A stretch of 5,389 bases of DNA from Caryophanales bacterium UBA3210 (GTDB taxonomy: Bacteria; Bacillota_I; Bacilli_A; RFN20; CAG-449). The position numbers and the translations under genes are program-made. The DNA is taken from assembly GCA_002363635.1 (NCBI GenBank), contig DEWM01000016.1, positions 11,308-16,696 of the forward strand, given 5' to 3'. The notes beneath the pieces were generated by a model that did no database searches, was not told where the DNA came from, and saw nothing but the letters and a program-made list of their open reading frames with translations. Below, piece by piece: positions 1 to 5,072 of this stretch (within the stretch, counting starts at the first letter, position 1; every line of letters starts with the position of its first letter).

Positions 1-36
1 GGTAACTGTCAATGTGTAGATATTAACAAAGATTAA
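1..36 (+). CDS. Possible 3' tail of an upstream gene
   Basis: Frame 1 is open from the window edge and reads GNCQCVDINKD, ending at TAA (34-36). The codons (AAC, AAA, GAT, GTA) resemble those of the neighbours, and the stop lies only a few bases before the ribosome binding site of the next gene, as expected for a tandem gene pair. Frame 2 also ends early, at TAG (17-19), and frame 3 has a stop at 3-5, so the open frame is too short to prove coding. The stretch could equally be an untranslated leader. No function can be given from eleven residues. Confidence 0.25.
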   Translation, partial: GNCQCVDINKD

Positions 37-40
37 TTCA

Positions 41-47
41 GGGGGGG
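41..47 (+). promoter_or_regulatory. Ribosome binding site made of seven G
   Basis: A run of seven G follows TTCA and lies seven bases before the ATG at 55. It can pair with the CCUCC of 16S rRNA only as GGGGG with a U:G or shifted register, so it is an unusual, homopolymeric Shine-Dalgarno site. It supports the start at 55. In such an AT-rich region an uninterrupted G7 is conspicuous and prone to replication slippage. Confidence 0.6.
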
Positions 48-54
48 ACTATTT

Positions 55-1710
55 ATGGCGAAAGAAAAGAAAAATAAAAGATATTTAGGTAGAGACTGGG
101 TTGTACTCATGTTTATTAATGCCGTAATTGCTGAAATTTTTATGGCAGTTGGGGTATTTCATGGATTAAATAAATCATTTGGTTTAGCACAGACTACACA
201 TCTCTTCTTTATGAAGGTACAAGATATTTTCACAAATGGTGCGACAACAATTACTGGTTTACTTGGTTCTGTATTCTTATTTGTTATCTCACTTAGTTTC
301 CTTGGAAAGTTATTTGTTTCTTGGGTTCTTAAAAATGGTAAAGTATTAGTTGCTTCTATTGTTAGCTTTATTGATATTGCAACAATTGCTATTGGTATTG
401 GTACAATGTATTCATTAGTAAATGAAGATCCTGCTTTATTAAATGTAATGATGCAAATTGGTTTAATTCTTATTGTTGTATTTGCTTTATTATCATTAAA
501 CTGTGCATTAGTAGTCTTTATTATTAATATTATTGTTGAACCAATTGCAAAAGTATTAGAAGATGATGAAGACAATGAAGAAGTTAATACTCAAGTTGCT
601 GAGACTTCTAAAAACAATACTTATATTGAAAAAACAATTGAAAGAGAAATTGTAAATAATGGCGGAATTTCTGAAGAAAAAGCTAAAGAATTAATCGCTG
701 AAGCATTAAAATCTTATCAACCAAAAGCTATTGAAGCTAAAGAAGAAAAACATGAAGAAGTTGTTAATGATACAGTACTTGAAACATCCCTTGTTAATGA
801 AGATGACGATGATGAAGAAATGGTCATGGTCAACGGCAAGTTAGTTATTAAGAGAGTTCCTTTTGCTACTAAGCTTGAAAGAGCAGACGAAGATACAAGA
901 AATAAATACGAAATTATTAGAGATTATATTACTAAGAATTATGGTATCAAACATAGAATCTCAATTCCTGGTGATACATATTCTGCACATAGAGAAAAAT
1001 ATGTCTTTATTAGAATTGCAGGTAAGACTTTAAAAGTCTATTATGCATTAGATCCTAAGAATTATGAAAATACTCCTATTCCAGTAGAAGTAGAAACTAA
1101 AAAGAAATATGAAGATGTACCTACATCATTAAAAGTTAAATCAGATTTAGCATTAAGAAGAGCACTTGCTTTAGTTGATGACTTAATGGCATTAAAGGGT
1201 GTTGAAAAAATTGAATTGCCTGAAGATGAAAAAGAAGTACTCTTAGAAGAACCTCTTCAGGAAGAATTAGAAGAAGAAAATCTTGTTGATGAAGTTGAAG
1301 AAGATGATGACGACGAATTCGTTCTTGAAAATGGTGTAAGAGTAAGAAAACCTCGTGTCCCATTTGTTACTAAACTTGAAAACTTACCTCAAGAAATGAA
1401 AGATAAGTATAATGAATTAAAGAATTATATCTTAAGCTATGGCGTTAAAGATAGAATCTCAATTCCTGGTGAAACATTCTCATTACATAGAGAAAAATAT
1501 GTTTATATTAGAATTGCAGGAAAATCATTAAGAGTTTACTTTGCATTAAATTCAGAAGATTATGAAAATACTGCTATCCCAGTAAGAAAAGAAGAAAAGA
1601 AAAAATACTTAGAAATTCCTACTTCATTAAAGGTTAAATCAGACTTATCATTAAGAAGAGCAATGACTTTAGTTGATGATGTTATGACTAAAAAAGGCAT
1701 TTCAAAATAA
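55..1710 (+). CDS. Membrane protein with duplicated acidic-linker domain, unknown function
   Basis: I do not recognise a named family. The 551-residue product begins with a basic stretch (residues 2-9). Four hydrophobic helices follow at about 14-36, 66-92, 97-121 and 130-162. A long charged region comes next, with a likely helical stretch at about 205-220. It leads to two copies of one domain at about 249-383 and 416-548, each preceded by an EDDDDE run. From RVPF onward the copies are about 60-65% identical by eye. Shared blocks are RISIPG, HREKYV, IRIAGK, YENT, KKKY, PTSLKVKSDL and LVDD. The repeats, being after the fourth helix and after a basic N-terminus, are probably cytoplasmic. From memory, single copies of similar domains occur in unannotated low-GC Gram-positive proteins; a relation to DUF5655/DUF1801-like folds is only a guess. 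The start is set by the G7 site, and a hairpin terminator follows, so the gene ends its transcript. The coding call is certain, the function is not. Confidence 0.93.
   Translation: MAKEKKNKRYLGRDWVVLMFINAVIAEIFMAVGVFHGLNKSFGLAQTTHLFFMKVQDIFTNGATTITGLLGSVFLFVISLSFLGKLFVSWVLKNGKVLVASIVSFIDIATIAIGIGTMYSLVNEDPALLNVMMQIGLILIVVFALLSLNCALVVFIINIIVEPIAKVLEDDEDNEEVNTQVAETSKNNTYIEKTIEREIVNNGGISEEKAKELIAEALKSYQPKAIEAKEEKHEEVVNDTVLETSLVNEDDDDEEMVMVNGKLVIKRVPFATKLERADEDTRNKYEIIRDYITKNYGIKHRISIPGDTYSAHREKYVFIRIAGKTLKVYYALDPKNYENTPIPVEVETKKKYEDVPTSLKVKSDLALRRALALVDDLMALKGVEKIELPEDEKEVLLEEPLQEELEEENLVDEVEEDDDDEFVLENGVRVRKPRVPFVTKLENLPQEMKDKYNELKNYILSYGVKDRISIPGETFSLHREKYVYIRIAGKSLRVYFALNSEDYENTAIPVRKEEKKKYLEIPTSLKVKSDLSLRRAMTLVDDVMTKKGISK
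799..1203 (+). repeat. Intragenic domain repeat, copy 1
   Basis: This encodes residues 249-383 of the membrane protein. It begins with the acidic EDDDDEE run, then VNGKLVIKRVPF, the conserved core RISIPGDTYSAHREKYV, IRIAGKTLKVYYAL, and ends in the helix-like LRRALALVDDLMALKG. DNA similarity to copy 2 is high in the core: the bases coding for ISIPG, HREKYV and RIAG are almost unchanged. That suggests a fairly recent internal duplication or continuing gene conversion. Confidence 0.88.
1300..1698 (+). repeat. Intragenic domain repeat, copy 2
   Basis: This encodes residues 416-548, the C-terminal end of the same protein. It repeats the order of copy 1: EDDDDEF, ENGVRVRKPRVPF, RISIPGETFSLHREKYV, IRIAGKSLRVYFAL, PTSLKVKSDL and LRRAMTLVDDVMTKKG. 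It has a one-residue insertion before RVPF and a one-residue deletion before YGV relative to copy 1. The linker between copies (about 384-415) is strongly acidic and lacks hydrophobic segments. Confidence 0.88.
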
Positions 1711-1716
1711 ATAACT

Positions 1717-1740
1717 AGTCCCATATATATGGGACTTTTC
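1717..1740 (+). terminator. Terminator hairpin after the membrane-protein gene
   Basis: A perfect 20-base palindrome (AGTCCC, ATATATAT, GGGACT) starts six bases after the stop codon and runs into TTTTCTT. Six strong pairs continue into an AT-rich upper stem. The T run is short and interrupted by C, so termination may be incomplete, which would allow some read-through towards pckA. Confidence 0.7.
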
Positions 1741-1778
1741 TTATGGAAAAATGTTTATTTTTTGTGATTTAAGAACAA

Positions 1779-1793
1779 ATGTAACCGCTATCA
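1779..1793 (+). promoter_or_regulatory. cre site (CcpA operator) upstream of pckA
   Basis: The sequence ATGTAACCGCTATCA matches every position of the Bacillus consensus WTGNAANCGNWNNCW, and also the stricter TGWAANCGNTNWCA form. A rough calculation from base composition puts a chance match anywhere in this gap well below one percent. It lies about 65 bases upstream of the better promoter and just before a weaker -10-like TATAAA (1795-1800). It could therefore repress the latter from within the promoter, or act on the former from upstream. CcpA control of gluconeogenic genes is known in Bacillota; here it is an inference from the site alone. Confidence 0.75.
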
Positions 1794-1811
1794 ATATAAA
1801 AGTATCGATTA

Positions 1812-1827
1812 TTGTGAACAAATTGTT
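1812..1827 (+). promoter_or_regulatory. Overlapping inverted repeats near the -35 region of pckA
   Basis: TTGTGAACAAATTGTT contains two interlocked inverted repeats, TTGT-GA-ACAA and AACAA-A-TTGTT. It overlaps the predicted -35 hexamer. The TTGTGA core recurs at 1833-1838, 21 bases away (two helical turns), and at 1762-1767. This looks like an operator for a dimeric regulator, but the regulator cannot be named from the sequence and AT-rich chance repeats remain possible. Confidence 0.4.
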
Positions 1828-1844
1828 ATGTTTTGTGATATATT
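1815..1844 (+). promoter_or_regulatory. Promoter of pckA with extended -10
   Basis: The -35 candidate is TGAACA (1815-1820, four of six matches to TTGACA). An 18-base spacer follows, then the -10 TATATT (1839-1844, five of six), preceded by TG in the extended position (1836-1837). Transcription would start near 1851, giving a leader of about 55 bases. A second, weaker possibility is TATAAA at 1795-1800, with the cre site directly in front of it and only a poor -35. Confidence 0.55.
1834..1844 (+). promoter_or_regulatory. CcpN-like operator overlapping the -10
   Basis: TGTGATATATT fits every position of the CcpN consensus that I recall for Bacillus subtilis, TRTGHYATAYW. CcpN is the repressor of pckA and gapB there during growth on glucose. 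The site overlaps the extended -10 of the promoter. The consensus itself resembles an extended -10 element, so part of the match may come simply from the promoter. Confidence 0.4.
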
Positions 1845-1854
1845 TTATTCGGTA

Positions 1855-1873
1855 AGAAATCGGCATGATTTCT
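1855..1873 (+). promoter_or_regulatory. Small hairpin at the start of the pckA leader
   Basis: AGAAATC and GATTTCT form a perfect seven-base inverted repeat around a GGCAT loop, beginning about five bases after the predicted transcript start. There is no T run after it, so it is not a terminator. It may be a 5' stem that protects the mRNA, or an operator downstream of the start site. It is too small to be a known riboswitch. Confidence 0.45.
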
Positions 1874-1905
1874 AAATCCACATACAAAATAATAGAGGTC
1901 TTAAT

Positions 1906-3513
1906 ATGAAAAAACTTGATTTAAGTAAGTATGGAATTACAAACGAAACTGAAATTGTCTACAATCCATCTTACGAACAACTCTTCTTAGAAGAGACAAA
2001 GCCAGAACTTGAAGGCTATGAAAAAGGTCAGGAAACTGAATTAAAAGCAGTTAACGTCATGACAGGTATCTATACAGGTAGATCACCAAAGGATAAATTC
2101 ATTGTTGATGACGAAAACTCACATGATACAGTTTGGTGGACATCTAAGGAATATCCTAATGACAACCATAGAGCAACTAAAGAAGCATGGGATGCATGTA
2201 AAAAAATTGCTCAAAAAGAATTATCAGGTAAGAGATTATTCGTTGTTGATGCTTTCTGTGGCGCAAACAAAGATACACGTATGGCTGTCAGATTCATCAT
2301 GGAAGTAGCATGGCAAGCACATTTCGTAAGAAATATGTTCATTAAGCCAACTGCTGAAGAAGAAGCAAACTTCGAACCTAACTTTGTTGTTTACTGTGCA
2401 TCAAAAGCAAAAGTTGAAAACTTCAAAGAATTAGGCTTAAATTCAGAAACAGCTGTTTTATTCAACATCACTTCACACGAACAAATTATTTTAAATACTT
2501 GGTACGGTGGTGAAATGAAAAAAGGTATGTTCTCAATGATGAACTACTACTTACCTTTAAAAGGAATGGCTTCAATGCACTGTTCTGCAAATACTGATAA
2601 AAATGGCGAAAATACTGCTATTTTCTTCGGTTTATCAGGTACAGGTAAAACAACATTATCAACAGATCCAAAGAGACTTTTAATTGGTGATGATGAACAC
2701 GGATGGGATGACAATGGTGTCTTCAACCTTGAAGGTGGTTGCTACGCTAAAGTTATTAACCTTGATAAAGAATCAGAACCAGATATTTACAACGCAATTA
2801 AGAGAAACGCATTACTTGAAAACGTTACTGTAGATGCATCAGGCAAAATTGATTTTGCAGATAAGTCAGTTACAGAAAATACTCGTGTTTCTTATCCAAT
2901 TGATCACATTGAAAAGAGAGTTGCACCAATTTCACATGGTCCTGCAGCAAAAGATGTTATCTTCTTATCAGCAGATGCATTCGGTGTATTACCTCCAGTT
3001 TCAATCTTAACACCAGAACAAACTCAGTATTATTTCTTATCAGGTTTCACTGCTAAATTAGCAGGTACTGAAAGAGGTATTACAGAACCAACTCCAACAT
3101 TCTCAGCATGTTTCGGTCAAGCATTCCTTGAATTACACCCAACTAAATATGCAGAAGAATTAGTCAAGAAGATGAAAGCTTCAGGCGCTAAAGCATACTT
3201 AGTCAACACAGGTTGGAATGGTACAGGAAAGAGAATTTCAATCAAAGATACACGTGGTATCATCGATGCAATTCTTGATGGTTCAATTAACAAAGCACCT
3301 ACAAAGAAGATTCCTTACTTTGATTTCGAAGTACCAACAGAACTTCCAGGTGTTGATCCAAAGATCTTAGATCCAAGAGATACATATGCTTCAGCTTCAG
3401 AATGGGAAGTTAAGGCTTTAGATTTAGCTTCAAGATTCCAGAAGAACTTCGTTAAATATGAAACTAACGATGCAGGTAAAGCATTAGTTAACGCTGGACC
3501 AAAAACAAAATAA
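1906..3513 (+). CDS. pckA: Phosphoenolpyruvate carboxykinase (ATP)
   Basis: This cytoplasmic enzyme catalyses oxaloacetate + ATP to phosphoenolpyruvate + CO2 + ADP. It works in gluconeogenesis, or in reverse as a CO2-fixing, ATP-yielding step in many anaerobes. At 535 residues it has the usual length (Escherichia coli 540). Motifs lie in the family order: GRSPKDKF (58-65, substrate Arg59), YGGEMKKG (200-207, with the metal-site lysine at 205 or 206), MHCSAN with His225, the P-loop GLSGTGKTT (242-250), the kinase-2 metal site GDDEHGW (261-267), ENTRVSYPI with Arg327, and the adenine/ATP region [17 protein letters not shown] (434-450). No key residue appears lost. The start is supported by GAGGT at 1895-1899, six bases before the ATG. 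It is a single-gene transcript bounded by its own promoter region, with cre and CcpN-like sites, and a strong terminator, so catabolite repression is the likely control. Identification is secure; the direction of flux is not known. Confidence 0.98.
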   Translation: MKKLDLSKYGITNETEIVYNPSYEQLFLEETKPELEGYEKGQETELKAVNVMTGIYTGRSPKDKFIVDDENSHDTVWWTSKEYPNDNHRATKEAWDACKKIAQKELSGKRLFVVDAFCGANKDTRMAVRFIMEVAWQAHFVRNMFIKPTAEEEANFEPNFVVYCASKAKVENFKELGLNSETAVLFNITSHEQIILNTWYGGEMKKGMFSMMNYYLPLKGMASMHCSANTDKNGENTAIFFGLSGTGKTTLSTDPKRLLIGDDEHGWDDNGVFNLEGGCYAKVINLDKESEPDIYNAIKRNALLENVTVDASGKIDFADKSVTENTRVSYPIDHIEKRVAPISHGPAAKDVIFLSADAFGVLPPVSILTPEQTQYYFLSGFTAKLAGTERGITEPTPTFSACFGQAFLELHPTKYAEELVKKMKASGAKAYLVNTGWNGTGKRISIKDTRGIIDAILDGSINKAPTKKIPYFDFEVPTELPGVDPKILDPRDTYASASEWEVKALDLASRFQKNFVKYETNDAGKALVNAGPKTK

Positions 3514-3528
3514 ATTAAGTTTTTAGTT

Positions 3529-3558
3529 AAGGAAGAAGGCAAGCCTTCTTCCTTTTTT
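3529..3558 (+). terminator. Strong terminator after pckA
   Basis: GGAAGAAGGC and GCCTTCTTCC form a GC-rich stem around a short AA centre (in practice nine pairs closed by a CAAG loop). Two further A-T pairs extend the base, and TTTTTT follows immediately. It starts sixteen bases after the pckA stop. This is a textbook intrinsic terminator and separates pckA from the following operon. Confidence 0.93.
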
Positions 3559-3563
3559 ATGTC

Positions 3564-3591
3564 TTGTTAAAAAAATTAAAAATGATATCAT
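3564..3591 (+). promoter_or_regulatory. Promoter of the PI-PLC operon, predicted leaderless start
   Basis: The -35 is TTGTTA (3564-3569), the spacer 16 bases, and the -10 TATCAT (3586-3591, five of six) with TG in the extended position (3583-3584). It lies directly after the pckA terminator. The expected start, seven bases past the -10, falls on the A of the ATG at 3598. The -10 is also part of a perfect ten-base palindrome, ATGATATCAT (3582-3591), which could be an operator half-hidden in the promoter. Confidence 0.6.
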
Positions 3592-3597
3592 AAAATT

Positions 3598-4506
3598 ATG
3601 AAAAATAAATTTTTAATACCCATTATTATAAGTGGATTATCATTTTCTACTATTTTTGTCGCGTCTTTACCTATCTATAAGGATAACGTTAAAGAAGATG
3701 TGAGATTTACTGAATGGATGAAAGATATTTCTGATTCTACAAAATTAGAAGATATGTCCATTCCTGGCTCACATGATTCTGGAGCATTATATTCTTTAGC
3801 GGATCTTTCGGGTAGATGCCAAGATTTAAATATCGAATCTCAACTTAATATAGGAATTAGATATTTAGATATTAGATTAAAATATGAAGGAAATGAGAAT
3901 TTTAAAATAATTCATGGACCAGTTGATCAAAGAATTTCTTTTGATGATGTTCTTTCTTGTTGCTCATCATTTTTAAATGCACATCCTTCTGAAACAATAT
4001 TGTTATCATTAAAAGATGAACAAGAATTAGAAGATGGATCTGAGTTTAATAAAGCTTTAGAAAAGGTCTTAAGTGACTATGAAAATCAAGTTTATAAAGA
4101 TAGAGAAATTCCATCAAATTTAGGCGCTTCTAGGGGTAAAATGATAATTTTGTCAAGATTTATAGATAACACTTTTGGAGTAGATTGCTTCTCTGGATGG
4201 AACATAAATGCTTCATCAACATTACCTAATGAAATTAAGATTCAAGACTATTTTAAAGTAGAAGATATCGAAAAGAAAAAAGAGTATTTTACTACTTTAC
4301 TAAATGATACTTCTTCATCTTTAAAACTTAATTTCCTATCTGGATATAAATTATCTTCTTTCCCTCCTTCATATTCTTATAGTGTTTCGAAAGAATTAAA
4401 TCCTTGGGTTATAGAAGAAGTTAAAGGTAAATCATCTTTAGGGGTAATTATTGCAGATTCAGTAACTACAGATTTTACTTCCGCGATTATAGGAGGTAAC
4501 AAATAA
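3598..4506 (+). CDS. Exported phosphatidylinositol-specific phospholipase C (X domain)
   Basis: The product belongs to the bacterial PI-PLC family, which splits phosphatidylinositol, and in some members GPI anchors, into diacylglycerol and cyclic inositol phosphate without calcium. At 302 residues it is near Listeria PlcA and Bacillus enzymes in length. Residues 5-23 form a hydrophobic signal segment after KNK, with a plausible signal-peptidase site at VAS (21-23). The catalytic set is visible: IPGSHDSGA with His59 and Asp60, RYLDIR with Arg93, IIHGP with His106, and IIADS with Asp287. These correspond to His32, Asp33, Arg69, His82 and Asp274 of Bacillus cereus PI-PLC; the Arg-His spacing of 13 is identical. 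HPSETILLSLKDE (129-141) and RGKMIILSR (179-187) are also family-like. The inositol-stacking tyrosine may be Phe219 here. No Shine-Dalgarno site precedes the ATG, and the frame is closed by TGA at 3583, so an upstream start is not possible. The next gene overlaps its stop. Substrate specificity is inferred. Confidence 0.9.
   Translation: MKNKFLIPIIISGLSFSTIFVASLPIYKDNVKEDVRFTEWMKDISDSTKLEDMSIPGSHDSGALYSLADLSGRCQDLNIESQLNIGIRYLDIRLKYEGNENFKIIHGPVDQRISFDDVLSCCSSFLNAHPSETILLSLKDEQELEDGSEFNKALEKVLSDYENQVYKDREIPSNLGASRGKMIILSRFIDNTFGVDCFSGWNINASSTLPNEIKIQDYFKVEDIEKKKEYFTTLLNDTSSSLKLNFLSGYKLSSFPPSYSYSVSKELNPWVIEEVKGKSSLGVIIADSVTTDFTSAIIGGNK
4491..4496 (+). promoter_or_regulatory. Strong Shine-Dalgarno site inside the PI-PLC gene end
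   Basis: AGGAGG lies nine bases before the ATG at 4506 and encodes the glycines near the PI-PLC C-terminus. It is the best ribosome binding site in the window and, with the TAATG overlap, fixes the start of the downstream membrane protein. It contrasts with the absence of any such site before the first gene of the operon. Confidence 0.85.
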
Positions 4507-4919
4507 TGAAAATATTTAATATTATTTATAAATGGATGATTAGAATTATCTCTATAATCTTATGCTTATTATCATTAATCTTTATTTTTATTGAATTAAG
4601 AAAAGTTTTTGCAGGTGAATTCTTAGTAGATGAAAATTCTATCCGTTCTTTACTTTTTTATTTAGTAAGAGCATTTTCATTTATCTTATTACTTTCCACA
4701 AGTATTTTAAGTTTCTTATTTACTTTGAAAAAGATAAATAAATTTATTTATCCTTGGTCTATAAGTTTAAGTGTAGCGTCGTTAATTACTCCTATATATG
4801 CTTTTACATATATGGAAAAAATATTTGGAATATTAATATTGATTTTATTAGTTTTTAACTTAATATTTGTGCTTTTAATTCATTTATCAAATCGAAAACA
4901 AGAAGAGGTAGCTAAGTAG
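4506..4919 (+). CDS. Small four-helix membrane protein, unknown function
   Basis: I do not recognise a family. The 137-residue product has a short basic start and four hydrophobic helices at about 11-30, 48-73, 80-101 and 105-127, ending in the charged tail SNRKQEEVAK. Basic residues (K9, R13, R32-K33, K75-K76, K79, R130-K131) suggest both ends are inside the cell. No catalytic motif, lipobox or binding motif is visible. Its ATG shares one base with the TAA of the PI-PLC gene and is served by AGGAGG, so the two are translated as a coupled pair. A joint role at the membrane, such as protection from, export of or anchoring of the lipase, is possible but rests only on this arrangement. It might also be a general small integral membrane protein that happens to sit in the operon. 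Confidence 0.85.
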   Translation: MKIFNIIYKWMIRIISIILCLLSLIFIFIELRKVFAGEFLVDENSIRSLLFYLVRAFSFILLLSTSILSFLFTLKKINKFIYPWSISLSVASLITPIYAFTYMEKIFGILILILLVFNLIFVLLIHLSNRKQEEVAK

Positions 4920-4932
4920 TTACTTCTTTTTT
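4903..4932 (+). terminator. Terminator overlapping the end of the membrane-protein gene
   Basis: AAGAGGTAGCT (4903-4913) pairs with AGTTACTTCTT (4918-4928) over eleven positions, two of them G-U, around the tetraloop AAGT. A T run continues to 4932. The ascending arm encodes the last residues E-E-V-A, and the stop codon TAG spans the loop and descending arm. The hairpin therefore ends the PI-PLC operon while using its coding sequence. Confidence 0.78.
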
Positions 4933-5042
4933 ATTTTGTATAAAATGATAGAGATTTTTAAATTAATCTTAATTTTACAAAAATTGAGTGATTATATCTT
5001 AAAAATGTAAATGTAAGGGGTTTCAACGTTCATTTTTTGCCG

Positions 5043-5048
5043 TATAAT
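5043..5048 (+). promoter_or_regulatory. -10 element for the hydrolase gene
   Basis: A perfect TATAAT lies 24 bases before the start codon of the hydrolase gene, so transcription would begin near 5055 and include the AGGAT ribosome binding site at 5060-5064. The -35 is poor: TTTCAA (5021-5026) at a 16-base spacing is the best I see. The rest of the 4933-5072 gap is AT-rich and shows no gene or clear structured RNA. Confidence 0.55.
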
Positions 5049-5072
5049 AATATTGTTTTAGGATAAATATTT

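Noticed and set aside
159..575. Long open frame on the minus strand within the first gene
   Set aside because: It lies opposite the membrane-helix region of a clear gene, has low-complexity content and no ribosome binding site or known motif; it is a shadow.
1136..1363. Minus-strand frame rich in His, Leu and Gln
   Set aside because: Its composition is the reverse complement of the acidic GAA/GAT-rich linker of the first gene, not a protein signal.
2102..2308. Plus-strand frame inside pckA
   Set aside because: It is in another frame of a well-conserved enzyme gene and has no ribosome binding site.
3315..3542. Minus-strand frame at the end of pckA
   Set aside because: It is antisense to conserved pckA codons and would start within the terminator stem.
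3718..3720. Alternative internal ATG start for the PI-PLC
   Set aside because: It has no ribosome binding site and would remove the hydrophobic signal segment that an exported PI-PLC needs.
55..4919. Mycoplasma-type code (TGA as tryptophan)
   Set aside because: All tryptophans are TGG, no in-frame TGA occurs in the genes, and frames end normally at TAA or TAG.
5022..5044. ECF-sigma promoter (CAAC ... CGTA) before the hydrolase
   Set aside because: The gap between the AAC and CGTA motifs is about 13 bases rather than the usual 16-17, and the perfect TATAAT explains the site better.
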